Assembly (NCBI GenBank): GCA_026874595.1
Contig: CM049314.1
Location: 74,228,300 to 74,292,299 of the forward strand
From: Sipunculus nudus
Lineage: Eukaryota; Annelida; Sipuncula; Golfingiida; Sipunculidae
DNA length: 64,000 bases
Reading direction: 5' to 3'
This document shows, in pieces, positions 32,872-45,329 of the stretch (positions are counted from its first letter, which is position 1; each line of letters starts with the position of its first letter). The translations under genes were made by a program, and so were the position numbers. Under the pieces are notes generated by a model that saw only the letters and a program-made list of their open reading frames with translations, had not been told where the DNA came from and searched no databases.

Positions 32872-33430
32872 GGCAAGCTGTGAGCATATGCCAATGCCAT
32901 ATGCTGTGGGATTGTCTGTCGGCTGTCATCTGTACGTTAACCCATGCCATCTCTAAATTTGCAGGAGCTATCATCACCAAATTTTATGAAAAAAATTAGT
33001 CATATACAAAACTCCTTCCTGCATTAACTAACATTTTATGGAGAAAAAGCATAAACAAAAATTTGAAATTCTTCTTCTCTGAAATCATTCAGCCAAATGA
33101 TTCAATCATGATTTCTAAGAAATGGTCCCAGAGATGATATGTTTCAAGTTTTTATTCAAATAGTTTGGGTTTGATGAATTTGGTGGAGTTTCAGAAATTT
33201 TAACTTCGTCATTTGGTCAATTACTGACAAATAATCTCAGAATTATAAGGAGCTAGCATCACCAAGTTTTGTGCAAATATTGGTCACATGACTCATATTT
33301 GAAATTGCAGTTTTTTGTGGCGCCACCTACAACAACCATTTTTTTACTGACAAAAATCTCACAAGTTTAACCTCTTTTAAAAATGGTTAATGATGAAACT
33401 GTCAAAACTGTTACCATTTAATTTTACACA

Positions 33431-34976
33431 AATAAACTAGAATACGGGTAGTTGACAAGCGACTACGTGTATCCGCCAAAATCAGAGTGGAACGGGTGAA
33501 GTGAGGCATGGATTGAGTGGCAAGGGGAAATAGAGTGAGGTGTGTTGCATATAAGCATGGATGTCTGCAGCCAAAATGTATATGTAGTTTGCGCCACCTA
33601 CCACAAATGCAGAAAGCTGTCACATAAATGTAGGTGGCGCCACCTCTCATAAAATCCAGAAAGCTGTCCACGATGTATAAACCTGCAAGATTTTAGGTAG
33701 TTATGTCAAACCACTACAGACATAAGAGTAATTTTATCCCATGGCAGACAAACAGACGAAGGCTGTGCAAAAATGGTTGCAGGTGGCACCACCATTTTTT
33801 GTGTATGTTATAAAGCTACCCAAGGGCTACATTTATATAAAATTTTTAGCCTGATTGGTCAAACGGTTCCCGAGATATGAGCTTGGATGTCTGCAGGGTA
33901 AACGTGAATGTAGGTGGCACCACCTGTCACAAAATCGAGAAAGCTATCCAGGATGTATAAACCTGCAAAATTTTAGGTGGATATGTCAAACCACTGCCGA
34001 GATATGAGTGATTTTATCCCATGGCAGACAAACAGACGGAAGCTGTGCAAAAAGGGTTGCAGGTGGCACCACCATTGTTAGTGTATGTTATAAAGCTATC
34101 CAAGGGCTACATTTGTTTAAAATTATTAGCCTGATCGGTCAAATGGTTCCCGAGATATGAGCTTGGATGTCTGCAGCGTAAACGTAAATGTAGGTGGCGC
34201 CACCTGTCAGAAAATCGAAAAAGCTATCCCGGATATATACACATGCCGAATTTCAGGTGGATAAGTCCAACCAATGCAGAGATATGAGTGATTTTATCCC
34301 AAGGCAGATGAACAGATGATCATAGTTCAAAAATGGTTGCAGGTGGCACCACCATTTTTAGTGTATGTTATAAAGCTAGCCAAGGGCTACATTTGTGTAA
34401 AATTTTTAGCCTGATCGGTCAAACGGTTCCCGAGATATGAGCTTGGATGTTTCCAGCGTAAACGTGAATGTAGGTGGCGCCACCTGTCACAAAATCGAAA
34501 AAGCTATCCAGGATATATACGCATGCCAAATTTCAGGTGGATAAGTCCAACCAATGCAGAGATATGAGTGATTTTATCCCAAGGCAGATGAACAGATGGA
34601 CATAGTTCAAAAATGGTTGCAGGTGGCACCACCATTTTTAGTGTATGTTACAAAGCTAGCCAAGGGCTACATTTGTGTAAAATTCTTAGCCTGATCGGTC
34701 AAACGGTTCCCGAGATATGTGGGTTTATGTGTGAAAACAGACGCACAAATGGACAGAGCACAGAGGAAAGGCCAGAGGTCAAAACAAAATCGGGGCGCAG
34801 CAGTTCACATGTGACCCGAACATAATCCCGGGTTTCATAAAATTCCGCTCAGTGGTTACAGAGGAGTTCTCCGGACACCTATGCCACAGAGGCGGCGGCG
34901 GCAGCGGTGGCGTCCGACTGAAAACATAGTATCCGCAAAACTCTGTTTTGGCGGATACAATTATCTTAGGGTAGAG
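33431..34976 (+). mobile_element. Pearl-like element, family E, inside D3
   Basis: Near the left end is GTATCCGCCAAAATCAGAG (33469 on) and at the right end CTCTGTTTTGGCGGATAC (34951 on), a subterminal inverted repeat of about 18 bases with one mismatch. Between them lies a tandem core with a 280-bp period. A partial reverse-orientation copy lies at 60785-61553 within another D element. The outer borders are approximate. Confidence 0.6.
33632..34730 (+). repeat. 280-bp tandem repeat array, four units
   Basis: AGGTGGCGCCACC (or AGGTGGCACCACC) begins units at 33632, 33912, 34192 and 34472, exactly 280 apart each time. A second related palindrome, AGGTGGCACCACC, lies 149 bases into units 1 and 2. 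Units also share GATATGAG, TTTTATCCCA.GGCAGA and CAAGGGCTACATTT. The fourth unit is shortened. Confidence 0.9.
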
Positions 34977-35953
34977 TCATAGAAAACTGCATGAAATTGG
35001 TCTTATGACCATTATAGTCTTTTTTTCTGGGAATCTGGTTTTTCAACTTCTATTACATTGCACAAAAAAATGATTCTCAGAAGGCCTTTGTTTAAGTTTA
35101 CTTAAATGATTGTTGGCAGAATTATTGGACCTTTAACAATGAAAGGACTACATATTTTATAATTCATAACATTTTGTTAAAACAATCTTATGGATATGTC
35201 AGCTTGAAAAAAGCATTGTAGCCAAAGTCTTTCAGTATGTGTAAACAGATATACCAACAGGCTAAGATTGTGTATGTTTCTATAAATAGCTTTGGCAGTC
35301 TGCCAATTGTATCGGATTATGCAACAGGTCAAGAGTTCATTCAGTGCAGTTGCTGCAGAGAGCAATTTGTTCGGCTTCACTTGGGGCAACTGCCTTCCTC
35401 ATAAATGCCTGGTCAGCCCAGTGCTCCTAACTCAAGAGTAGTTTGATGTATCATCCTGATATTTTGACCTGTCAATATACCTTTGATGGCTTTCTCATTA
35501 ACAAGACTGGTGGCGCCACCTACAATGACTTTTGCACATTATATGTGCCTGCTTTCTTCTTTGCGCGGGGGGGAGGAAAGGGTTGAAATATCAGCCTGAA
35601 ATTGTGCATATTTATACATATTGGAAAGCTTTGTCATATAAAAGACTGTAGGGGCCACCTGCAATAATTTATGCACAGTGTGTCCCAACTCATTTCTCAG
35701 GGGGGTCTGGTATATCAGCCTGAAATAGGGCATATATATACATCTTGGATAGCTTGTTGTACACAAGACTGATGGCCAGTGCCAGTATTTCAGCAGTGAT
35801 GTTTTTGTAATTGGTTCTTGTACAAAATGTGTAGTACTTGCATTGTTCATATACATGTTACACATATACTTGAAAAGTAATGGTCCAGCATTGAAGAATT
35901 ATACCTGGGTATAAACCATTGCCTAGACTTGCATTAGGTCAGAGGCCTTGTTT

Positions 35954-36139
35954 AAATAAAAGTTTGACTTCACTTAAAACTCTTTTTTTTTGTGGAGGAA
36001 ACCGCCTCCATTTTTCAAAGCTGACTTATCTAATTCTTAAACTATGGCTAAGTATGTTCATCTGCAGTTTTTCCATTTTCGGTTTGGGACTACTTGACAG
36101 GGCGGTAGCACTTGCTTCCTGTAATTTTTATTTTTTGTA
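35954..36139. other. No gene seen
   Basis: Short stretch between D3 and the SINE. Confidence 0.3.
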
Positions 36140-36407
36140 CCCTGGTGTCATCCAGGCTTGGTGTCTACTGCACCTGCAGGTCCTGGGTGTGTAATCATTC
36201 CCATTGTTGGGTCATAATGGGAGGAACCCCCCAAAGATGCACTCGTATGTGGGTGATACACAGTTGTGGGGCACAGTCTTCCCATTAAGCCTGCAGTGCG
36301 CTCACCCTGTGTGGGGGTCGACTGTGGAAAAAAGCTGCCTCAGCTGAGATTTGAACCCACAATCTCCTGACTTTGAGTCCCGCGCTCTACCCCTGAGCCA
36401 CAGAAGC
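36140..36407 (-). mobile_element. tRNA-derived SINE
   Basis: On the minus strand the head has box A TGGCTCAGGGGTAGAGC (36400-36384) and box B GGTTCAAATC (36357-36348), 27 bases apart, within a 72-base tRNA-like part (36407-36336). It lacks an orderly anticodon stem and runs on into unrelated sequence, so it is a SINE head and not a tRNA gene. The body border toward 36140 is a guess and no target duplication was identified. Confidence 0.65.
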
Positions 36408-39400
36408 CAGGGACTACACGTAAACTCTGTACATTTTATTTATCTATTGAAATGTGTGTGTTAAATGGAAATAAGACATTAAAGGGGCCTATTCACATAC
36501 CCGGCATGTTCAATATACTTGAAATATAGCGTGTGCCAATTTCATTCTTAACAGTTGATTTATTCCTGTACACAAGTGGGCATATGCTTCCTGATAGTAA
36601 ATTTTTGCCCCAGCACAAGATCAGACCTCTGGTCATGCCTTCTTGTTATGATAAACATACACACTTAGACATATATACACACTATTTACTTACACACAGA
36701 ACAATTACTATGTATAACATTTGAATTTGAGATTTGAATTTTAGTTCATTTTCAAAGATGGATTGCTGGGCAACTTTGAGGTTTTCTTCCTACATCCCAT
36801 AAGGGGGGGGGGGGGGGAGGGGGGACTGATCACTGTAATATCCCTTAACAAAAGCAAGGTCAACAAACTTGGTTTGTCATGAAAAAGCAAGGTGCCTGAA
36901 TGAGCACTCATGTGCCATATAAATTTACTGATTTTAGTCATCAAAGACCAGTAGTCTATGAGATGTACTTTGCTATCTTATGGCTGTTGCTTTTCCTGGC
37001 CAGATAAGTGCCCTAGGTAATCAATACTACTGGGCACTAGGTAGATTACAACTGGTCCAAGCACACAAGGCCAGCAAAGCAGCGCCAATATATCAATAGG
37101 CACTTCCACATTGGACCAGAACATTGAGTCAGCTCAGTATCGTCTGATCACGCTTTATGGCACAGCAGAAAATCAGAAGTAATAGAAGGTAATACATAAT
37201 ATTCTTCTTCTATTACAGCTTTGTTTTATATCCATAACATTACTTATACTATTTTCTTTGAAAATCTGAAAATTTATAGTGCTATATAGCATATTATTAT
37301 CCCATCTCTGGTGTGCTAAATTTGTTGATACAAACAATTCAGGAACAGTGATTAAGAAGCATTAAAAGCCGTTATCATGTGCCTTGTGTCAATCAAGAGG
37401 GGTATTTGTATTTGATTTTAACCAAATACTGCATTGCTGATCTTCACACTGACCTTGAGCAACTTCCAAAGGGCGACACGTATATGTGAGAAAATTTGAG
37501 ATCTTGAACTTTTATGCATCAATTCAGATCAGTTAACTGGACCATGTAAACTTCAATTCCAGTGCAATTCCAATTCATTTCATTTTCACTTTTTTCAATT
37601 CAGTTAGAGTTTATTCAATTTTCCCTGCAATTCCGATTAAATTAAGAATTAACCCCAAGTCTGACTTCTAATGATCTATAAAACTGCTTCCTGGTATTTT
37701 CCAAAGTATGTTGACATGTACACCTTCAAACTGTCCATGGGGATATGTACCAAGAAATGCACTTTAATCAATGTTTACTCATCTTAGATACCATTATTTT
37801 GTGCACAAATCTAGAAGCCCCACCATCAATCTTTTATTTTGCAAGGGCCATAAGGTCCATCATAAAGTGTACTGGTATTGGGTAAAAATCACACATTACC
37901 CAAGAGTGGTTTGATAGAGAGGTATTGGTAAGAAATTTTGTATGTCAGCAGATCTTGGATAGCCTTCTGGTGTAGAAGAATGGTGGCTCCACCTACATTT
38001 GTGTTTGGGTAGCAGGGTTCATAATACTTTGAAATATATTCCTTAATTTCGATAGTAAAGGCATGAAACTAGTTCAGCGCTGCAAAGCCACAGTAGCGTG
38101 GGGTACCAGCAGCAGTGTAGCTGAGGGTTTCCAAATTACCTTAATATCTGGTTTCTGTGTATTTTCTTTGTTTTATTTTTTGTAATGTGGAGAAAATCTG
38201 GGAGTTCACCTCTACAACAGTTGGTACAAAATGAAAAAATGCCTTTCAGTTCAAGGCTTTGCTTGTCTGAGACTGGCAGAAGGTTAATATTTCCACCCCT
38301 TGTTAGTGTACCGGTATACATCATCCATGCTCATATCTTAGGATTAGGTTGAAATATATTGGCTTGAAATTTTTTATGTTCCTAAGTCGTGAATATCTTG
38401 TACACAAGCCTTGTGATTCCGCCCTCAATATTTTTTTTTCACATGGTTTCCATTTATGCATTTGTTGTGAAAGAAAATTAAAATATTTTTGGTTGTGGTT
38501 TGATGTATTGTAGAGTGATTTATGTATTTTCTTTGTTTCTTCATTCTCCCCTCACCAGTATTCTCTTTATATACAAATTAAGTGTCTACATGGGATATGT
38601 TGGCAACTGTAAACTTTCCTGGCAGCCCTTTTCTTTGTGCTGACAATGCCTCAATGAACTTCCTGTGTGGGGGCAGGGGGTGGACCAGTATGCAACCCAC
38701 CTAGTTTAATTTAACTATCCTGGCAATTACCCCTGTGATAGTTAACTGTCTTGACAGGGTGACGGGTTGGTAGTATAGTGAATTTGCTTATAATTCCAAT
38801 TGAATTATTTATAAGAAAACAATAAAAAATTATTCATACTGAGAAAATATAGGTTTGTAAGATAGAGGGCCATACAGTCTGACAGAAAAGCCAAGTGGGA
38901 ATTAAAATCATAAAATATATAATTTATATGGCTTTTTCTTATCATTATTCCACTACAATTATCATACCTTCTGTTTGTTTCTTAAATAGGATCATGCATA
39001 AATTAATAAATATTAAATAATTTATGCAAAACTATGCAGACGGGTGCGATATTAGCCAGGGAATACCACACTGTAGGGAGTGTATGTCCATGGTAGGTAT
39101 CCCCGACTACCAGAACCAGATCACACCTTTGAAGACATTTTACCTTATTACATGGTGGTATGATGCACAGCTTTTGAAACATTGTACTTTACTCTTTGGT
39201 TTTATGGTGTACACCCTTCAACACCACATTGTCTTATCAGTTCACCCTGCACAAAAGCCTTCTTTAGTCACCTTCATGTATCACTTAGCAGCACCTATAG
39301 TTTCACACTTTTCTCCCAGACTTTTTTCCAGTAGACCGTGTAGAAGTGCATTTGTGCAAAATAAATAAAAAATGAGCAGTTTTAACAAGTGTTAGAATCT

Positions 39401-39774
39401 CACCATATAACAATTCTACTCTGTGATGTGCTGGTACTGCCATGAAATCTACAAACTCGTCCATGAACATCTGACAGAAAACAAATACTTACATATAAGA
39501 ACATTCAAATAGTGCCTGCAGTAAAAGTACTAAAACTGATCCCTAAGTGTATAAAAAAACACCAAATTAAGATAACTTCCCTCAACCTTTACAACCATAA
39601 TCAAAGACAACCTTTATACTTAACTTTCACAACTTACTTGTGACAAGGTAAGGGGGGGGGGGGTAGTTCAGTTGGATGTTAGATGTAGACCGTTTTCTAG
39701 ACAATGATGTTATTGTAATGATAATGTGCTCAATAGTGAAGTTTTGAAAATTTAGTTTTATTTTATACTTTCAG
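36408..39774. other. Upstream region of the methyltransferase gene, non-coding
   Basis: No exon recognised. Poly-G tracts lie at about 36806-36823 and 39651-39662. Degenerate pieces like the D family 3' body (TGGTGGCTCCACCTACATTT near 37980) occur at 37830-38480. Open frames such as 39024-39368 resemble nothing known. A 5' UTR exon of the downstream gene could be here, because its ATG directly follows a splice acceptor. Confidence 0.4.
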
Positions 39775-39852
39775 ATGGCGCTATCTGGCTACAAGGTGTT
39801 GGATGGAGGACTTGCCACTCAGATGATTGCACAGGGTTATCCAGAGATTGAT
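39775..39852 (+). CDS. Homocysteine S-methyltransferase-like gene, exon 1 (first coding)
   Basis: 26 codons starting ATG immediately after the acceptor TTATACTTTCAG: MALSGYKVLDGGLATQMIAQ followed by GYPEID. This is the conserved N-terminus of the betaine/S-methylmethionine-homocysteine methyltransferase family (DGG.AT motif of the barrel's first strand). The enzyme would move a methyl group from S-methylmethionine or S-adenosylmethionine to homocysteine, yielding methionine in the cytosol. The donor is GTGGGT, phase 0. The start is chosen because family members begin a few residues before DGG; the acceptor just upstream implies a 5' UTR exon. Confidence 0.85.
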
Positions 39853-40214
39853 GTGGGTGATATTTTGTATTATTATTGATTTATATTACCATACAAATGT
39901 AACATTACATGTAAATAAATTCATTTGTACATTACAGGTATATGAATGATGTATGTTATCCATGCAGTGGCAGACATAACATGTCTTGTGAGAGAATTCA
40001 TATCTAAGTGTTTTCAAATTTTTTTTTTTAATTCAAAAATTAAATTTATGCTGTAAACAAGCTAACCATGATTTCATGTATTGGTGCATGTGCATTCAAA
40101 TGTGCATGGACTATCTACAACAGTCTCTGTAGCAGCTGTTTTATGCTGTTTCTCTGTTAGTCATCTGATGTTGTCATGTAACTTGAGTATATCATGGACA
40201 TAAATCCCTTGTAG

Positions 40215-40282
40215 GATGATCCCTTGTGGAATGCAAGCTTTCTAAAGACCAATCCAGAAGTAATTAAACAAGCGCACCTCAG
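40215..40282 (+). CDS. Homocysteine S-methyltransferase-like gene, exon 2
   Basis: 68 bases after the acceptor CCTTGTAG: DDPLWNASFLKTNPEVIKQA then HL and a split Arg codon. The DDPLWSA motif is the family signature after the first barrel strand. The donor is AG|GTAATT, with two bases of the codon carried over. It joins exon 1 in phase 0. Confidence 0.9.
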
Positions 40283-40947
40283 GTAATTTAAAACCATAAT
40301 GTCCTACAGGATTAAATTTGTAATATCCTACCTTTTGTGGTCATGTATTTTTATCACATAATGGTGTAGCACAGTTTTGACCTTGTAACATGAGAGAATG
40401 CCCATTCTGAATGTCAGGTGATCTTTTTTTCTGCAATATACTAATTTTTCATTTTTTTCCTATTAAAATTAACACACTGAGAAAAATAATTATTTTTTAC
40501 CTACATGAACTGAAATAGACTTGACAGTATTGTTGAATTGATTTGGGAATATTTATCTATATGTTAATTGCAAACATGACTAAGGTAACTTCTGTTTGTT
40601 GTTTTAGAAGTTGGGTCCAATAAGTCATGGATTTTGATCATACAATAAAATATTCTTGATTTTGTTTGTACAGGCACAAGATTATGAATAATCTCATAAC
40701 TGACATAACTGTTATTATAATTAAGTGATCATGTATGTTAAATGTATAATGTATGTGTGCTTATGGGTCTTAATGAATTAAGCCAATATACTTCCTCTAT
40801 TCTTTGATTGGATTAGATTTTAAAGATAAACAGCCTTTGTTTGTTTAGTGCATGGTGCTGTATATGTGCAGCTCTGATTTATAATGTACTTGATAAGTCT
40901 AAACTGTAAATGTGATTATAAAATTTACATGAGTTTCTGTCTGTAAG

Positions 40948-41120
40948 GTTCTTAGAAGCTGGTGCCGACATCATCGAGACCGCCTCCTACCAAGCTGCCG
41001 TCACTGGATTCATGGAACATTTAAAGGTCACAGAAGACGAAGCAAAAGACTTGATCAGACTGAGTGTCAAGTTAGCCAAAGAGGCTCGAGATGAATTCTG
41101 GGAAAAATGTGATAAGAAGG
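40948..41120 (+). CDS. Homocysteine S-methyltransferase-like gene, exon 3
   Basis: 173 bases after TCTGTAAG. It encodes FLEAGADIIETASYQAAVTG, then a helix with EDEAKDLIRLSVKLAKEARD. The 'AGADII.T.SYQA' block is the third barrel strand, with the Thr/Ser-Tyr-Gln stretch that lines the substrate pocket in this family. The donor is AAGG|GTAAGT, one base carried over. The next intron is about 7.1 kb and packed with transposons. Confidence 0.92.
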
Positions 41121-41490
41121 GTAAGTATGTATATAGGTTTCCTTGGTAATTCCGGAAAGCAATATTGATTTTTGGCTCTGTTGATCTGACATTTTAGTTA
41201 TTTTTCCTTCCTATATATATAGGTTCAAGTGGCCATTTGGTCAATTTCATTAATGTTAACCATTGACTCAATTAGATCACTGGTATATGCAGCAGCAGAA
41301 ATACATTTACAGCTGTTAAATCAAATTTGTATATGCCCCTCTATGGCAGGATGTAATATGGTATACCCACTGTCCGTCTGTTAACTTTTAGTGATAACTT
41401 ACCCTGGCTTCAGTGGATTTTCACAAAACTCACCATAACTACTTACCAATAGATTATACCATCTGATACCATCTGAGTTTAATTATATGC

Positions 41491-41650
41491 AAAATCCATG
41501 CATATATAATGAGGTCAGAAGCCACTAGGCAAAATCCATGCATATATAATGAGGTCAGAAGCCACTAGGCAAAATCCATGCATATATAATGAGGTCAGAA
41601 GCCACTAGGCAAAATCCATGCATATATAATGAGGTCAGAAGCCACTAGGC
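41491..41650 (+). repeat. 40-bp tandem repeat, four identical units
   Basis: The unit AAAATCCATGCATATATAAT followed by GAGGTCAGAAGCCACTAGGC occurs four times with no mismatch. It lies in intron 3 directly before a pearl-like element. The units adjoin with no spacers. A diverged relative (GCAAAATCAGTGCATATTTAG then TAAGGTCAGAGGTTACCAG) occurs near 44410. Confidence 0.95.
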
Positions 41651-41654
41651 TTTT

Positions 41655-44317
41655 TTAGCTCAGCTGACTATAAGTCATCTGAGCTATAGTCGTGGTCCAT
41701 TGTCCGTCGTCCGTCCGTCTGTCCGTCCGTCCGTCCGTCCGTCCGTCCGTCCGTCCGTCCGTCCGTCCGTAGATGTGGCACGTTTTGAAACCGTAAGACC
41801 TAGGAATCCAAAATTCAGCATAATGTTAGATGTCCCCAAGATCTCCTACCAAGCCAAAAACTGGGTCTTTGCGACTTCGTTCCTTTGAGAAATTAAGGAA
41901 AAACCTCAATTTTTTATTAAAAACCTATTTTCACACTTCAGCACTGCCTAATATCAAAACCACTCATCTGTTTTCCCTCATATTTACCATAAATATTCTT
42001 CTATATAGTTCCTATGTACATGCCAGAAATTATGTCTGTATTATATAATTTAAAAAAGTTATAGGCCCAAACATAATGCATTTTGTAAAAAATCAGGAAA
42101 GATATTTGATCACTTAACACAAAACTTGTTAAAGCTATGGACTTTTTTTCCAGTAATATAACTTTAATTTATCAAAATTAAATTGTATACCCAAAATTAG
42201 ATCAAAATCTTTTAAATTTTTTAAAATATTAACAAAAATAAAAAATTGGTACCTTCAATTTTGCCCAACTTTGACCATGGCACGTTTTTTTACTGTAAGT
42301 ACTGTGGATTTAATTTTCTCAGCATGTTTTTGTTAGCATTTTGTCTGTTAACACCAAAAATTTGAAACCAGTTGATCAAAAACTGTAGATTTTATTCAAG
42401 TTTTCAAGCACCATGTAACAAATTGTTTACATCAAGCTAGTGTTATGCAGTTTGCAAGAGCTCAGCTCCCCAGCTTCAGCTCTCAGTTCCTAAAATTTGG
42501 CATACAATTAGATGTCTCCAAAATTCCCTACCATGCCAAGAATTTGGTCACTAGGACTTAATACCTTCGAGATATTAATAAAAGTTTCATTTTTCCATTA
42601 AAAACCCATTGTTACACTTCAAGACTGCCTTATATCAAAACCACTGATGTGACTTTAATCATATAAAATATACATATTTTTCTATACATTCTCTATGCAT
42701 ATGCCAGAAATGATGTCAGTATTGCGTAATTGTTTTAAGTTATGGGCCCAAACATAATGCACTATGTAAAAAATCAAGAAATATATTTACTCCCTTAACA
42801 AGGGGATTGCTGAAGCTAGAGTTTTTTTGCCAGGGATGTAACATTATTTAATCAAGATTCAATTGAATACCCCAAATTAGTCCTGAATTTTTCAAATTTT
42901 ATATGTTATTAGTATAAATATAAAATTAGTACCTTAAATTTTGCCCAACTTTGACCATGGCACATTTGTTTCCTGTGAGCACGGTTGATATAATTTTCAT
43001 ATCATGCACACAAGGATTTCAGCTTTTTAGTTTAGAAAGCTGAAAGAAATTGGCCAAAAATTATAGCTTTTATTAATGTTTTTATGAGACCATGTCAGAC
43101 CTTAACTCTCTCCAGCCCCTCTTGAGTCACCTGTATGTTGACCTTGTTGAACTTTCAGCAAATTATGCATGCTTGAGGCGAGCCATACACTGTTGCAGGT
43201 AGGCAGCTTATGGCCAGCCACAGTTGATCCAGGTGTCCAACCCAACTCATCTAGTAGTTTTAACCAACAACATAACAATTAACAATAAATTAATAAATTT
43301 TTATTGTTTTTTAATAACAAATTAAAGAAAAATAAAGAAGAATTTGTTAGTTTATAATAACAGGAAATCAACTTGCAGTTACTGATGATAAAAGAATCTT
43401 GTATCGATGGATAGAATGTCACGTACTCCAAATAACACCATGCAGTCACCTATGGTATTTTTCAGTTCAGTTTTAATGATAAAAAAGTAAATCATATTAT
43501 TCATTACTAATCATTAGGGATCATATGAAGGAAATTAATGATAGAAAAAGATGCAGTTGATATTATTAATCTAGATTCCTACTGTGTCTAGTGTGTACAT
43601 TGATGTGAAATTAGTCCAAAATGAATATATTACATTTTTTTTTTAATATAAATAAAAGCCATCAAACCAGGTACTTTTGATCATAATTTAAATGTGTGAA
43701 TTTTGTATATTCTGGATTCTCAACATAATTGTTTGGTGAAAACTGAATAAATGCCAGTAATGGTGGGAAAACTTTGCAATTGTATTTAAATATGAATATG
43801 AATATGTACTCCATTATAAAACGTCTTGCATAAAGAATTGGAATTCAGGTAAAAATGAAAGTATATGAATACCAGTGCAAATACTTTCAAAATGTATTCA
43901 TGAATGCATTCATGAATATTTTCTTTAATATTATTTTAATAATCATTTCAGTTATATTTCATTTTAAAAAATCATAAGATTCTCTTATTATTTTTAATAA
44001 AAATTATATTTGGGACAATATTTGTAATTTTTTTTTAATAAATAGTTAAACTCTTATATTATATGATCTGCTTATAAGTTATATGGCCAAGTCAAAATCT
44101 GTGTGACAATAGTACTCCATTTGTTAATAAAATAAATGAAATCAATCCTCTTCCCTGTCTCCAAAGATAATATCATAATCATACACAAGCTAAACACCAA
44201 CAACTCATAATAAAGCTTATATTTATTACCACACCAAACCAGCATATGCCTCATTCCTAAATCATATTTTTGAATCATATATAACAGCTGAGCGCCGTGA
44301 CCCATAGGTCCCTTGTT
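41655..44317 (+). mobile_element. Pearl/Helentron-like element, family A1, copy I
   Basis: Starts TAGCTCAGCTGACTATAAGT, whose first 30 bases can form a hairpin (AGCTCAGCTGACT with AGTCATCTGAGCT), followed by a CGTCC/GTCC microsatellite (41702-41769). The body has two diverged units of about 680 bp, each opening with CATAATGTTAGATGTCCCCA or a variant (41818 and 42492). It ends CAGCTGAGCGCCGTGACCCA then TAGGTCCCTTGTT; GCTCAGCTGA at the start and its inverse at the end make a subterminal inverted repeat, and the terminal palindrome GACCCATGGGTC is slightly altered here. No coding capacity. It lies in intron 3. Its Helentron-related status is inferred. Confidence 0.65.
41702..41769. repeat. (GTCC)n microsatellite
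   Basis: Tetranucleotide run following the start of the A1 element. Similar GTCC/CCGTCC patches follow the starts of family A, C and D copies (46660, 54700, 55077, 59869). Confidence 0.95.
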
Positions 44318-45329
44318 TTTGTGGTGCTGCTGCGATAACTTATTAGTTATAAGATGGATTTGAAAGAAATATTAATCAATATATAATTTCACCAAAGCTC
44401 AATTCCTTGCAAAATCAGTGCATATTTAGTAAGGTCAGAGGTTACCAGATTTGGTGGCACTGTGCTGACTTACCAAAAAACTGGTAGATGTTCATTTAAC
44501 TCATTATAAATATTAACCAATACATTTTCTCACCTGAAGTCAATGCTTGGCAAAATTCACACATATTAATGAGGACATAGGTCACAAGACATAAGTTGGG
44601 CGTATCATGCACATTTGCAGTGCTCTTGTTAGCATTGCCAGAAGGGCATTAAAATCTGCCAAGCAAAATAAAGACTAGTAAACTGATCCTGTTTCTGGTG
44701 CACATGTTTAATTGATGTATGAACAGTTCTGACTATTGTGTATTGTTTATATAAGTTGGTTGTTTGATTAGCAGTTAAAATGTACAGGCTTCATCATTAT
44801 TCATGAAACAAAGTCTAGAGCTGCTTGATAAAGCAAGGTCTGTGAGAGCATAGCTGCCACTGTCTTGCTTTTAGGAAGATGGCCAGTGTTGCCACTGATG
44901 ATTTAAAAAAGGATAAGATATGTTTGTATTAAAACAGAAGTCATTTGCATGGTCCAGGAAAGGTTCTGAAGTCATAACCTATAGAGAAGGTTCTCACAAG
45001 AACCACTTAAGAAACTCTGAGGGTTCACTGAGATTTCAATATTTTATGAGGAGGTTGGGATTTACTGGAGTCCTTCAGCTCCAATGTCCAGTTCCTTGCT
45101 GATAAGGCCACATCATAAAATTTACATACATTTTAATATATTACCAGTAGTTCCATAAATACGTATATCATACTTTGAAATTACTGTGAAGAACATATGT
45201 TTTACAGTCAATAGGTTCCTTGACTTCAATTCAAGATCAGGAAATTCAAAATAAAATGGTCATTGACCTGTCTTAATGGTCATCCTAGATCTGTAGTAGT
45301 TGCCGATTATCAACTACCGGTAGTATGAA
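44318..45329. other. Intronic, no gene seen
   Basis: AT-rich. Contains a diverged relative of the 40-bp repeat near 44400 and 44560. The open frame at 44920-45102 is not supported. Confidence 0.4.

Larger units (their letters stand above)
32872..35953 (+). mobile_element. Pearl/Helentron-like element, family D, copy D3
   Basis: The start (GGCAAGCTGTGAGCATATGC) and following 500 bases parallel copies at 59836 and 61914: CAGGAGCTATCATCACCAAA, GGAGAAAAAGC, a 'TTGGTCACATGACTCATAT' block and a GGCGCCACC core near 33319. The end near 35930-35953 (TTGCATTAGGTCAGAGGCCT) matches the 3' end of D1. The 3' body (TATAAATAGCTTTGGCAGTC, CAACAGGTCAAGAGTTCA) recurs at 63590-63670. A family E element is inserted from about 33431. 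No coding capacity. The class is inferred from structure. Confidence 0.6.

Noticed and set aside
36336..36407. Functional tRNA gene on the minus strand
   Set aside because: A and B boxes are present, but the acceptor and anticodon stems do not form properly and the sequence continues as a SINE body.
41491..41650. CRISPR array
   Set aside because: The units are directly adjacent with no spacers, and the window is eukaryotic.
41700..41888. Open frame rich in Val-Arg-Pro-Ser repeats
   Set aside because: It is the GTCC microsatellite read as codons, continued into an A1 repeat unit.
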